Positions 1 to 8,978 of a stretch of DNA of 64,000 nucleotides are shown in pieces. The DNA comes from Rhizobium skierniewicense (GTDB taxonomy: Bacteria; Pseudomonadota; Alphaproteobacteria; Rhizobiales; Rhizobiaceae). A program made the position numbers and the translations under genes. Within the stretch, counting starts at the first letter, position 1, and each line of letters opens with the position of its first letter. The stretch is taken from the NCBI RefSeq assembly GCF_014196515.1, contig NZ_JACIDV010000001.1:372001-436000 (forward strand), written 5' to 3'. The notes beneath the pieces are model-generated. The model was given only the letters and a program-made list of their open reading frames with translations, searched no databases and had not been told where the DNA came from.

Positions 1-2
1 AG

Positions 3-323
3 GCTGCATGGACCGACGGCGCAGGGCGTTTTTACCGCTTCCGTCGCATCACGCTGCCGCTTCTGGTCCCTTCGGTGATCACCATGTCGATGCTGTCGTT
101 GATTGCCACATTCAATTCCTTCGACATCATCTGGATTCTGACCCGTGGTGGACCGAGCGGCGAGACGACGACGATGATCATCGACACTTATCGCACTGCC
201 ATCGGCTCTAATAAATATGGTGAGGGTGCTGCCCGAGCGGTCCTGATCTGCATATTCCTGTCGATCTTCTGCGTCTGCTACTTCCGCGTAACCAGCCGCC
301 TATCTGCCGGAGACAAGCGATGA
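3..323 (+). CDS. Sugar ABC transporter permease, MalF-like (C-terminal part)
   Basis: This is the 3' end of an inner-membrane permease of a CUT1-type carbohydrate ABC transporter; the 5' part lies before the window. The reading frame is open from base 3. It starts inside the cytoplasmic EAA loop that docks on the ATPase (DGAGRFYRFRRITLPLL), then continues through two hydrophobic segments. The conserved LTRGGP stretch between them is typical of MalF-type permeases. Its stop overlaps the start of the next permease by 4 bases (ATGA), so the two are translationally coupled. Family assignment is secure; the substrate cannot be read from this part. Confidence 0.9.
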   Translation, partial: AAWTDGAGRFYRFRRITLPLLVPSVITMSMLSLIATFNSFDIIWILTRGGPSGETTTMIIDTYRTAIGSNKYGEGAARAVLICIFLSIFCVCYFRVTSRLSAGDKR

Positions 324-1180
324 GACAACCACCTGCTTTGATCAATCGCTACAGCTGGTACGAACTGATCGGCATCTATGCCGGGATCGCCGTGTTCCTG
401 ATTTTCATTCTATCGCCTTTCGTGGAAGGCTTTCTGGTATCATTGAAGCCGCTTAGCCAGCTGTTTTCCTCACCTTACCGTTTCATTCCAGAAAACGGTT
501 CGTTCGAGGCCTACCGCACCATGTGGATCAGAATTCCCGGTTTCGCGCGCTATATCTTCAACTCTTTCCTGATTTCGATCGTGGTCACAACCGTTGTGCT
601 GATCCTGGTCGTCCCGGCGTCCTATGCGCTGGCACGGTTCGAGTTCAAAGGCTCAGGAACGCTTTTAGGGGCATTTCTCGCGGTCAACATGTTCTCAGGC
701 GCCGTTCTTTTGATTCCGCTGTTTCGCTTGATGCGCTCGCTGGGCGTTTTGAACACCTACTTTGCCATGATCGTGCCGGGTGTCGCATTTCTCATTCCGT
801 CGGCTATCTGGCTGCTGCGAACCTACATGATGCGCATTCCAAGGGAACTGGATGAGGCGGCGTTCGTGGACGGTGCAAGCCATCTCTATACCTTGCGACG
901 CGTCATCGTGCCGATCGCGATGCCGGGTATCATGGTCGTTGCAATCACCACCTTCATCGGGTCTTACGCGCAGCAGTTCATCTTCGCGCTGACCTTCAAT
1001 TCGAAAACGGAATATGCGCCTCTGCCGGTCGGTCTGTTTGCATATTTCGGCAAACAGGAAGTGATCTGGAACGAATTGATGGCGGCAAGCTTCGTCGGCA
1101 TTGCGCCAGCAACCATCGTGATCTTCTTTCTTCAACGCTATCTCGTCAGCGGCCTGACCGCGGGCGCGGTGAAACAATAA
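320..1180 (+). CDS. Sugar ABC transporter permease, MalG-like
   Basis: Second membrane subunit of the CUT1 importer, 286 residues, about the usual length. It has an N-terminal membrane segment around residues 15-38, then a binding-protein-dependent transport domain with five more hydrophobic segments. The EAA loop is seen near residue 178 (DEAAFVDGASHLYTLRRVIVP), which contacts the nucleotide-binding subunit. It overlaps the upstream permease by 4 bases and is followed after 31 bases by the binding-protein gene, so all belong to one operon. Likely substrate is a sugar or amino-sugar oligomer, inferred from the nearby hexosaminidase and RpiR regulator. Confidence 0.93.
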   Translation: MRQPPALINRYSWYELIGIYAGIAVFLIFILSPFVEGFLVSLKPLSQLFSSPYRFIPENGSFEAYRTMWIRIPGFARYIFNSFLISIVVTTVVLILVVPASYALARFEFKGSGTLLGAFLAVNMFSGAVLLIPLFRLMRSLGVLNTYFAMIVPGVAFLIPSAIWLLRTYMMRIPRELDEAAFVDGASHLYTLRRVIVPIAMPGIMVVAITTFIGSYAQQFIFALTFNSKTEYAPLPVGLFAYFGKQEVIWNELMAASFVGIAPATIVIFFLQRYLVSGLTAGAVKQ

Positions 1181-1211
1181 GCCAACCACCAGAGAAAACG
1201 GGAGCTAAAAC

Positions 1212-2444
1212 GTGACAGTTCATCTCAAAACCGGGCTTTTCGCCCTGGCCATGCTCGGCTCCACCGCGCTTGGCGCCATGACTGCAAATGCTGCGGATCA
1301 AGAAATCAGCTGGATCTATTGCGGCGACAAGATTGACCCGGTGCATGAAAAATACATCAAGGAATGGGAAGGCAAGAACCTCGGATGGAAGGTCGCTCCG
1401 GAAGTGGTCGGCTGGGAACAGTGCCAGGATAAAGCAACAACGCTTGCCGCCGCCGGCACCCCTGTCGCCATGGCTTATGTCGGTTCGCGCACACTGAAGG
1501 AATTTGCCGAGAACGACCTCATCGTTCCCGTGCCGATGACGGCTGACGAAAAGAAGGGCTACTATCCATTCATTCCCGATACGGTCACCTTCGATGACCA
1601 GCAGTGGGGCGTGCCCGTCGCCTTCTCGACGAAGGCCCTTTACTGGAACAAGGACCTGTTCAAGCAGGCCGGTCTCGATCCTGAGAAGCCACCGACAACC
1701 TGGGCTGAAGAGATTGAATACGCCAAGATCATCAAGGAAAAGACAGGGATTGCCGGGTACGGCATGCCTGCCAAGACCTTCGATAACACCATGCACCAGT
1801 TCCTGCATTGGGTTTATACCAACAATGGCAAGGTGACCGATGCCGAAGGCAATGTGACGCTTGACAGCCCGGAAATTCTGGCAGCCTTGCAGGCCTACAA
1901 GGACATCACGCCTTACTCTGTCGAAGGGGCAACGGCCTACGAACAGAACGAAATCCGTGCCATCTTCCTCGATGGCAAGGCCGGCATGATCCAGAACAGC
2001 ACCGGTGCCGCTTACCGCCTGCTCAATACCAAGATCAACTGGGGTGTGACGACGCTCCCGCTTGGTCCATCGGCAAAGGGTCCGGGCACGCTGCTCATCA
2101 CCGATAGCCTTGCTATCTTCAAGGGCTCGGGCGTTGAGGAGAAGGCCATCGAATTTGCAAAGTTCATCACGTCTCCCGGTCCGCAGGAAGAATATGAACT
2201 GACAACGGATTCCGGCCTCACGCCACTGCGTCCATCTGCCAAGGTCGATCAGCTGGTCAAGGACAAGCCGTACTGGAAGCCATTCATCGACGGCATCGCG
2301 TTCGGTGGTCCTGAGCCCCTGTTCAAGGATTACAAGGGTTTCCAGAATGCCATGATCGAAATGGTGCAGTCTGTCGTGACATCCAAGGCAACGCCTGAGG
2401 AAGCCTTGAAAAAGGCTGCAGCCGAAGTCGAACAGTACAAATAA
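1212..2444 (+). CDS. Extracellular sugar-binding protein of ABC transporter
   Basis: Periplasmic solute-binding protein of family 1 (MalE/UgpB type), 410 residues. A Sec signal peptide is visible at residues 1-28: basic start, hydrophobic core [14 protein letters not shown] and a likely cut after NAA. The start is GTG, preceded by GGGAG about 8 bases upstream. The mature part has the expected two-lobe family features, for example a WNKDLF motif near residue 145 and a conserved TTLPLGP stretch. It gives the importer its specificity and lies between the permeases and the ATPase. A strong hairpin follows the stop, as is common downstream of highly expressed binding-protein genes. Confidence 0.93.
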   Translation: MTVHLKTGLFALAMLGSTALGAMTANAADQEISWIYCGDKIDPVHEKYIKEWEGKNLGWKVAPEVVGWEQCQDKATTLAAAGTPVAMAYVGSRTLKEFAENDLIVPVPMTADEKKGYYPFIPDTVTFDDQQWGVPVAFSTKALYWNKDLFKQAGLDPEKPPTTWAEEIEYAKIIKEKTGIAGYGMPAKTFDNTMHQFLHWVYTNNGKVTDAEGNVTLDSPEILAALQAYKDITPYSVEGATAYEQNEIRAIFLDGKAGMIQNSTGAAYRLLNTKINWGVTTLPLGPSAKGPGTLLITDSLAIFKGSGVEEKAIEFAKFITSPGPQEEYELTTDSGLTPLRPSAKVDQLVKDKPYWKPFIDGIAFGGPEPLFKDYKGFQNAMIEMVQSVVTSKATPEEALKKAAAEVEQYK

Positions 2445-2455
2445 GCAGATATCTC

Positions 2456-2486
2456 GACAGCCGCGAGCCTTGTGCCCGCGGCTGTC
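2456..2486 (+). terminator. Intercistronic hairpin after binding-protein gene
   Basis: A perfect 10-bp inverted repeat (GACAGCCGCG / CGCGGCTGTC) with an 11-base loop lies 12 bases after the stop of the binding-protein gene. There is no T-run, so it is more likely an mRNA-stabilising or partial-attenuation hairpin than a full terminator. It would raise binding-protein dosage over that of the ATPase. Confidence 0.6.
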
Positions 2487-2535
2487 TCCACCACAATTAC
2501 AACAGCAGCTTCGGCTGGTGCGGGGAAGACAGGTT

Positions 2536-3648
<1,113 letters not shown>

Positions 3649-3649
3649 A

Positions 3650-3667
3650 GGCGGGATCATCCCCGCC
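3650..3667 (-). terminator. Hairpin between convergent genes
   Basis: GGCGGG and CCCGCC pair around a 6-base loop in the 34-base gap between the convergent ATPase and PLP-lyase genes. On the minus strand the stem is followed by CTTTATT, so it best fits a terminator for the leftward operon. Confidence 0.5.
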
Positions 3668-3682
3668 ACCATCTTCCTGCGA

Positions 3683-4771
3683 TTACCAAACCAGCCCGCG
3701 CGCCGCGACCGGTTCGACGCGGGTGACAACGCCGTTGCGGTGAAAGGTCATCACATCCTGAAGGTTGGAGACGACGCAGGTGTGGTTGGGGATGATGCGG
3801 ATCTTTTCGCCGATCTCAGGTCGCTTGCCGGTAGATCTCGACAGATCCACGGTGCCGTGTTCTTCGGACAGGCCGGTTATGACGGCTTCGGGATATTCGA
3901 GGATCAGCCCGTAATCGGAAAAGCCCAGAAGATCTGACGTCAGCGCCTTTGAGCCTGCGTCCAGAATGGCGCGGTCTGGCGTCGGTCGGGAGACAACCGT
4001 CGCCAGAATGGTCATGGCGCAATCGTCAACCGAGCAATGACCTGCACGCACCATGGATCGATCATTATAAACATATGTTCCGGCCCGGTGCTCCGTTGCG
4101 GATGGCACGAGGTGCGCATCGAACAGGCTCGGCGAGCCGCCATTGGTGACGATCGCGCATTCGACACCGTCTGCCTTCAGTCGTGCAACTGTCGATGCTA
4201 GGAATGCTTCGACGGCTTCGGCGCTGTCCGGTTTGGGGTATGTCATCAGGCCCCCGAAATCGAGCCCATCAGATGCGGCGATATGCAATGCCAGCGCCGC
4301 CGCCTCCTGCGGGGTCTGAACACCACAACGGCCACCGCCGGTGTCACATTCGACGAGAACCATCAGCGGGCGATCTGGAGAAAACCGACGCGCAAGGCCT
4401 TCAACGGTCGCTGCGCTATCCGCCACAACCTTCAGGCCGCTTATGCGTGTGTTGAGCGCGTAGAGACGATCCAGCTTCTCCGGCCCGATAATATTAAAGG
4501 TGATCAGGATATCTTCAAAACCGGCATCGGCGAAAACCTCCGCTTCCGTCACCTTTTGGCAGTTGATTCCCTTGGCACCGGCCTTGACCTGCAAAGCTGC
4601 GATCGCTGGGATCTTGTGCGTTTTGATGTGTGGACGAAAAGCCAAGCCATGACGGTCCATATAGGACTGAACCCGGTGGATATTGGTCTCCATCCTATCC
4701 TCATCGACCAGCGCCAGCGGGGTCGAGAGAGCTTGAATGAGATCACCGGGATTTGCGAATGGAAGGGTCAT
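3683..4771 (-). CDS. D-serine dehydratase/D-threonine aldolase-like PLP enzyme
   Basis: Fold-type III pyridoxal-phosphate enzyme of the D-threonine aldolase / D-serine dehydratase (DSD1) family, 362 residues. The alanine-racemase-like barrel carries the Schiff-base region RPHIKTHK near residues 46-53. The C-terminal domain has PNHTC (H330, C332), the zinc site known in DSD-type enzymes. Members cleave or dehydrate D-beta-hydroxy-amino acids; the exact substrate is not predictable. The ATG at 4771 comes one base after the stop of the upstream M81 gene and has GAGG about 10 bases upstream; longer in-frame starts would lie inside that gene. RidA is encoded nearby, which fits an enamine product needing clearance. 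Confidence 0.85.
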   Translation of the reverse strand: MTLPFANPGDLIQALSTPLALVDEDRMETNIHRVQSYMDRHGLAFRPHIKTHKIPAIAALQVKAGAKGINCQKVTEAEVFADAGFEDILITFNIIGPEKLDRLYALNTRISGLKVVADSAATVEGLARRFSPDRPLMVLVECDTGGGRCGVQTPQEAAALALHIAASDGLDFGGLMTYPKPDSAEAVEAFLASTVARLKADGVECAIVTNGGSPSLFDAHLVPSATEHRAGTYVYNDRSMVRAGHCSVDDCAMTILATVVSRPTPDRAILDAGSKALTSDLLGFSDYGLILEYPEAVITGLSEEHGTVDLSRSTGKRPEIGEKIRIIPNHTCVVSNLQDVMTFHRNGVVTRVEPVAARGLVW

Positions 4772-4772
4772 A

Positions 4773-6242
4773 TCAAAAAGCCTCGTCGCCATGGGGATTA
4801 TTGACCATCGGCCATATATCACGCGGCGCATGTTGATAGGGCGTCGTTGCGGGATTGTTGGGGTAGGGCGTGCCTGCCGAGCAGTAAATGATATCCGACG
4901 CGATCTTCGAAAAGGCCGCATAAAAATGGTTGGTTGATTTGATGACCAGAATTTTCTTCGACGTCGGGTCGATGCCCATGGCCGAAAAGAGCGATGGATC
5001 GTAGCTCTGGGCGCGAATCGAGTTCAGGATGATATCGATACCGTTCAGACGAATATGCGCTGAATCACCAAAGGGTGCGATGCTTTCCCCGAAACGCATT
5101 TCCGCACCGCGCACCAGACGGATGATCGTCACGCGACCATCAATGGGATTGCCGGTGCCAGGGGCGGATTTTGCGCCGAAGCGCAATGGAATTTCCGCAC
5201 CTTCGCCAGCAGCCATGCAGATTTGAACGGCAATCGGGTCCCAGATGGTGCCGATGGCAGCATCGGTTACAGCTTGAGCAAAGAGCTCAGCGAGTACGAC
5301 CGTCGCGTCACCGGCCGTGCCGCCACCCGGATTGTCCCACATATCGGCAATCACCACCGGGCCTCTAGCTGCTGCGATAGCGCTGGTGACGGCATTTTTC
5401 TCGTCGGTCCACGGCATCATGTGTTTGCCGCGATTGGCAAACAGTTCCAGACCAAGATCGCGCGCCAGGCGCTCACCCTTGTCTTTTTTGCCGTTTGTGA
5501 CAGCGATCGTCTTTGTCCCCATTTCCGGGACATCACCGGCCATGAAACCATGGATGACCGACAGTGACAGCACATCGTCGTCCTCGCGTTCGATCTGTAT
5601 CAACCTGTCGACGAATGAGCGCATTGGCTCGCGAGAGGTCGGAAAGACGTCGATCATGCGACAATCAAAGGTGGACATGACGGGTTTGATCCGGCCCTCA
5701 AGCGTATCGATAACGATCTTCCAGAGGTCATGCGCACGGTCAACAAAATCCGTATGCGGAAACTCCTTGAAGGCAACGAAGAAATCCGCAGCCGTGACAC
5801 GTTTTTGGGTGAGGTGGCTGTGCGGATCAAGTTCGGCGCAAACCAGACAATTCGTCCCGACAATCTCACGAATGCGTGTGAGAAAGTCGCCTTCGGGATC
5901 GATATAGCCGTCCGCGACCATGGCGCCGTGGAGGCCGAGAATGACGGCATTTACCGGCATGGCTGCGCGCAACTGCTCCAGAATTTCGTCGCGTAAACCT
6001 TCATAGGTCTGGCGGTTAACCAGTCCGGCCGGGTCTGCCCATGCCGCACTCCCCTCTATCAAGGTCCAGCCCTTCTGTGCCATCAAACGGCGGCCGACAG
6101 GAACCGGGGCGGTGCACAGCGTTGCCGTTTCTGGATGCTGACCAGGGCCTGCGTAGAAGGAATCTTCGAAGGCCTTCCGGTCGATGCATATAGGTGAAAA
6201 CGTATTCGTCTCGGTCGCCAGTGCAGCGGTGAAAATGCGCAA
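4773..6242 (-). CDS. M81 family metallopeptidase, MlrC-like (copy 1)
   Basis: Zinc metallopeptidase of family M81, 489 residues. The family is named from MlrC, which hydrolyses the linear tetrapeptide from the D-residue-containing toxin microcystin. Visible family motifs are the start RIFTAALATETNTFSP, LHGAM with DPEGD near residues 103-117, a DPHSH motif near 139 and DNPGGGTAGD near 305. The second domain (MlrC C-terminal) follows. No signal peptide is seen, so it should act in the cytoplasm. It is the middle gene of a leftward three-gene operon, 12 bases after the NTF2-like gene and one base before the PLP lyase. A second M81 gene lies at 10913-12346. Confidence 0.88.
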   Translation of the reverse strand: MRIFTAALATETNTFSPICIDRKAFEDSFYAGPGQHPETATLCTAPVPVGRRLMAQKGWTLIEGSAAWADPAGLVNRQTYEGLRDEILEQLRAAMPVNAVILGLHGAMVADGYIDPEGDFLTRIREIVGTNCLVCAELDPHSHLTQKRVTAADFFVAFKEFPHTDFVDRAHDLWKIVIDTLEGRIKPVMSTFDCRMIDVFPTSREPMRSFVDRLIQIEREDDDVLSLSVIHGFMAGDVPEMGTKTIAVTNGKKDKGERLARDLGLELFANRGKHMMPWTDEKNAVTSAIAAARGPVVIADMWDNPGGGTAGDATVVLAELFAQAVTDAAIGTIWDPIAVQICMAAGEGAEIPLRFGAKSAPGTGNPIDGRVTIIRLVRGAEMRFGESIAPFGDSAHIRLNGIDIILNSIRAQSYDPSLFSAMGIDPTSKKILVIKSTNHFYAAFSKIASDIIYCSAGTPYPNNPATTPYQHAPRDIWPMVNNPHGDEAF

Positions 6243-6254
6243 TGTCTTGCCTTC

Positions 6255-6749
6255 TTATAGAGCGCTGCCCATCGGATTTGGCAGATATCCGATAAAGCCG
6301 CTGATCTTCCAGCGACCGCCATGGAGCCTGCAATAATACAGCGTCTGCCATTTCATGACATCGAGCGAGCCATCCGTCTTGCGAATACCGCCATCAAATT
6401 TCTTGCGCACCAGCGCGGTGTCATTTTCGATCTCGATTTCATCAAGCGTGGTCGTGGTGAAGATCGCCTTGCGGGTATCTTCCGCGAAACTTTGGCCTTG
6501 AAAATCCCGTGCCTGGCGCAGCCACTCGTCGCGGTATGCGATGAGATTCGGAAATCCAAGACGCCATTTGTCGGGGTTGTCAGCGCGGTTCGCGTTGATC
6601 GCCAAAAAGCCGGCTTCGATGAAGTCACCTTCCACTTTGGACCAGTCTGCCGCCAGAAATGCATCAATATCGCGCGGCACCAGCATCTCCCAGATGGCGT
6701 GGCGCGCAGCATCGGTTTCAGGGAAGGGGTTTTTGAAAGGGTCGCGCAT
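6255..6749 (-). CDS. NTF2/SnoaL-like hypothetical protein
   Basis: A 164-residue soluble protein that resembles the NTF2/SnoaL-like fold: alternating charged strands and a C-terminal TLYYCRLHGGRWKISGFIGYLP segment like the last strands of that fold. No catalytic motif can be assigned. It is the first gene of the leftward operon with the M81 peptidase and PLP lyase, and diverges from ridA across a region with two operator-like sites. It may be a small isomerase, lyase or ligand-binding protein of the same pathway. The coding frame itself is well supported by operon position and spacing. Confidence 0.65.
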   Translation of the reverse strand: MRDPFKNPFPETDAARHAIWEMLVPRDIDAFLAADWSKVEGDFIEAGFLAINANRADNPDKWRLGFPNLIAYRDEWLRQARDFQGQSFAEDTRKAIFTTTTLDEIEIENDTALVRKKFDGGIRKTDGSLDVMKWQTLYYCRLHGGRWKISGFIGYLPNPMGSAL

Positions 6750-6765
6750 GCAAATGATCCAATGT

Positions 6766-6779
6766 TGAAATTATTTTCA
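6766..6779. promoter_or_regulatory. Operator candidate, site 1 (TGAAATTATTTTCA)
   Basis: A perfect inverted repeat TGAAA-TTAT-TTTCA, 16 bases upstream of the leftward NTF2-like gene. Its reverse complement shares the 11-mer GAAAATAATTT with site 2 at 6839-6851. RpiR/MurR-family regulators bind AT-rich palindromes, and such a regulator is encoded at 7280. Confidence 0.55.
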
Positions 6780-6838
6780 TAATCACTGTTTTTCACTGGC
6801 AAAGATCCCTTTTCTATGGTGTCCTGTCAACGAATAAA

Positions 6839-6851
6839 GAAAATAATTTGC
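6839..6851. promoter_or_regulatory. Operator candidate, site 2 (GAAAATAATTTGC)
   Basis: Inverted copy of site 1 (GAAAATAATTT identical, flank TGCA instead of TCA), directly before the first possible ATG of ridA. Together the two sites bracket the divergent promoter region, as expected for a regulator that controls both operons. Confidence 0.5.
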
Positions 6852-6863
6852 ATGGGTATGGTG

Positions 6864-7250
6864 ATGACGATCAAGCGGTACGGAGCTGAAAAGGCGGGTG
6901 CAGGCGGGCAGAGACTGCCGTTTGCACGAGCAGTCGAGGCAGACGGCTGGCTCCATGTTTCCGGTCAGGTCGCAATGGTTGACGGCGAGATCATTGCTGG
7001 CGGTATTGTGGAGCAGACCCATAAGACGATCGAAAATCTCATCGCTATTCTTCACGAGGCCGGTTACGGCGTCGAGCATGTGGTGCGGTGCGGCGTTTGG
7101 CTGGATGACCCGCGCGATTTCTGGAGTTTCAACAAGATCTATGAGAGTTATTTCGGAGAACATCCTCCCGCCCGTGCCTGTGTGCAGGCGTCGATGATGG
7201 TTGACTGCAAGGTGGAAATAGACTGCATCGCCTATAAAGCCAAAGTCTGA
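6864..7250 (+). CDS. RidA family (reactive enamine/imine deaminase-like) protein
   Basis: A 128-residue member of the RidA/YjgF/UK114 family. It has the typical layout: a first strand after RLPFARAVEADGWLHVSGQVA, then EQTHKTIENLIAILHEAG and a C-terminal PARACVQASMM, where the arginine matches the family's carboxylate-binding Arg. RidA proteins hydrolyse 2-aminoacrylate and related imines released by PLP enzymes, which fits the DSD-type lyase of the divergent operon. Three in-frame ATGs (6852, 6858, 6864) are possible; 6864 gives MTIKRYG, the usual length. It starts the rightward operon and is followed after 29 bases by the rpiR-type regulator. Confidence 0.85.
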   Translation: MTIKRYGAEKAGAGGQRLPFARAVEADGWLHVSGQVAMVDGEIIAGGIVEQTHKTIENLIAILHEAGYGVEHVVRCGVWLDDPRDFWSFNKIYESYFGEHPPARACVQASMMVDCKVEIDCIAYKAKV

Positions 7251-7279
7251 TCTTTGGCATCAATCGGAGCGGCGTGCGG

Positions 7280-8143
7280 ATGGATATTTTTGCGAAATTG
7301 CAGGACAATGAAGAGCAGTTTTCGCAATCGGAACGGCGAATTGCGGATATTCTGCTGGCCGATTTCGAATTCGCCGTCAATGCTTCGATCATCGAGCTGG
7401 CTGGACGAGCGCAGGTTTCTCCGCCAACGGTGACCCGTTTTTGCCGCCGGCTCGGTCTTCAAAGTTTTGCCGATTTCAAGGTCAATCTGGCAAAGACTGC
7501 CTATGTGGGTGCGCGCTACCTCAACCCGGAGATACCCCGTACGGGGCCTTCGGATGTCGCTGAGGACATACTTACAAAGGCGCAGGATGCGCTTTTTCTG
7601 CTCCACCGCACACTTGACCCTGCTGTTTTGGCTCGGGCCGCGGCGGCCATTTCTTGCAGTGGCAATGTCTATGCATTCGGGTCAGGCGGGAATTCCTCGA
7701 TGATTGCTGGCGAAATCCAGAACCGTCTTTTCCGGCTGGGCCTGCGTGTGACCACCAGCAGCGATCACAGCATGCAACTGATGATGACGGCCGCCGCCCG
7801 GCCGAATGACGTGATTGTCGGTTCGTCCTTTTCGGGAAGAAACATGGAGCTGGTGAAGTGCTTCACGCTGGCGCGTGAAATGGGCGTTTCCTCGATCGCT
7901 CTCACCCAGAGTGACAGCCCGGTGGCGCTTGCGGCAGACATCGTTGTTCCGGTCGATGTGCCGGAGGGCAGCAACATCTTCAGGCCAACATCATCGCGCT
8001 ACGCTTATCTGGCTGTTGTCGACATGATCGCCAGCCTCGTTGCTTACGAGAACAAGCAGCAGTCCATGATGACGCTGCGGCATATCAAGCAGCAATTGAT
8101 TGAACACCGGGACGGCGATGACCGCCAGTTGCTCGGCGACTGA
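7280..8143 (+). CDS. RpiR/MurR family transcriptional regulator
   Basis: Regulator of 287 residues with an N-terminal RpiR helix-turn-helix domain (residues 1-75; recognition region AQVSPPTVTRFCRRLGLQSF) and a SIS sugar-isomerase domain (about 105-240; VYAFGSGGNSS and IVGSSFSGRN are its phosphosugar-binding loops). Family members sense sugar phosphates or amino-sugar derivatives such as N-acetylmuramate 6-phosphate. The ATG at 7280 has GGAG 10 bases upstream; the GTG at 7274 is too close to it. The likely targets are the paired palindromes at 6766 and 6839. It supports an amino-sugar inducer for the whole cluster. Confidence 0.9.
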   Translation: MDIFAKLQDNEEQFSQSERRIADILLADFEFAVNASIIELAGRAQVSPPTVTRFCRRLGLQSFADFKVNLAKTAYVGARYLNPEIPRTGPSDVAEDILTKAQDALFLLHRTLDPAVLARAAAAISCSGNVYAFGSGGNSSMIAGEIQNRLFRLGLRVTTSSDHSMQLMMTAAARPNDVIVGSSFSGRNMELVKCFTLAREMGVSSIALTQSDSPVALAADIVVPVDVPEGSNIFRPTSSRYAYLAVVDMIASLVAYENKQQSMMTLRHIKQQLIEHRDGDDRQLLGD

Positions 8144-8162
8144 CCGACGGAGAGACATGAGG

Positions 8163-8936
8163 ATGGCGGAAACGATAGCAATTGTAACCGGCGGTGCAGG
8201 CGACATCGGTCGTGCCATTGCTGTCAGGCTGGCCGATACCCATGACCGTGTGGTCCTCGTGGATATTGATGGTCCCGCAGTTAATCGGGCTGTCGCATCG
8301 CTGGCTGGTTCGTCGTTCATGGCGATCGAATGCGATGTAACGGATGCTGCAAGCCTCACTGAGCTTTCCAAAGACATCCGCGCTTTGGGCATCGTGCGCA
8401 CTCTGGTCAACAATGCCGGTGCTGCAAGAGCCGTCAGTCTGCACGATACGACCCCCGAAATCTGGCGGCTAGATAATGCGCTCAATCTGGAGGCACCGTT
8501 TTTGTGTTTCAGAGCCTTCGAGGACGCACTGAAACAGTCCCAAGGGTCGCTCATCAACATCGCTTCGGTCAACGGAATGTCCGTCTTTGGCCACCCGGCT
8601 TATAGCGCAGCCAAGGCCGGGCTCATTCATCTGACCAAACTGATTGCCGTCGAATACGGGAAATTCGGCATCCGCGCCAATGCCGTGGCACCCGGGACGG
8701 TGCGCACGCAGGCGTGGGAAGCCCGCGCGAAAGCCAATCCGCAGGTCTTTGAAGAGGCAAAGCACTGGTATCCACTCCGGCGCATTGTTCTGCCGGATGA
8801 TGTGGCCAATGCCGTCGGTTTTCTGGCCAGCGATCAGGCCGCCGCCATCAGCGGTGTCTGTTTGGCCGTGGACTGTGGTCTGACCGCAGGACAGGCTCCG
8901 CTTGCGCATACATTTTCGCAATCCGAGCACTATTGA
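8163..8936 (+). CDS. Short-chain dehydrogenase/reductase (SDR)
   Basis: Classical SDR oxidoreductase of 257 residues. The Rossmann nucleotide-binding motif TGGAGDIG is at residues 8-15, NNAG near 83 and the catalytic YSAAK near 145, with the Ser of the triad in NIASVNG. Residue D36-type acidic position (VVLVDIDG) after the second strand suggests NAD(H) rather than NADP(H). It likely oxidises or reduces a hydroxyl group of a sugar-derived intermediate. The start at 8163 lies 9 bases after GGAGA; an ATG at 8157 is also possible. It sits between the regulator and the GH20 gene in the same operon. The exact substrate is unknown. Confidence 0.88.
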   Translation: MAETIAIVTGGAGDIGRAIAVRLADTHDRVVLVDIDGPAVNRAVASLAGSSFMAIECDVTDAASLTELSKDIRALGIVRTLVNNAGAARAVSLHDTTPEIWRLDNALNLEAPFLCFRAFEDALKQSQGSLINIASVNGMSVFGHPAYSAAKAGLIHLTKLIAVEYGKFGIRANAVAPGTVRTQAWEARAKANPQVFEEAKHWYPLRRIVLPDDVANAVGFLASDQAAAISGVCLAVDCGLTAGQAPLAHTFSQSEHY

Positions 8937-8978
8937 AGGACGGCCCGCCCCGTCGCAGAACTACAAAAGGGAACGATC

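Noticed and set aside
2470-2535. In-frame TTG start that extends the ABC ATPase by 22 residues
   Set aside because: The codon lies in the loop of a 10-bp hairpin without a ribosome binding site; TTG 2536 has one and matches the family N-terminus.
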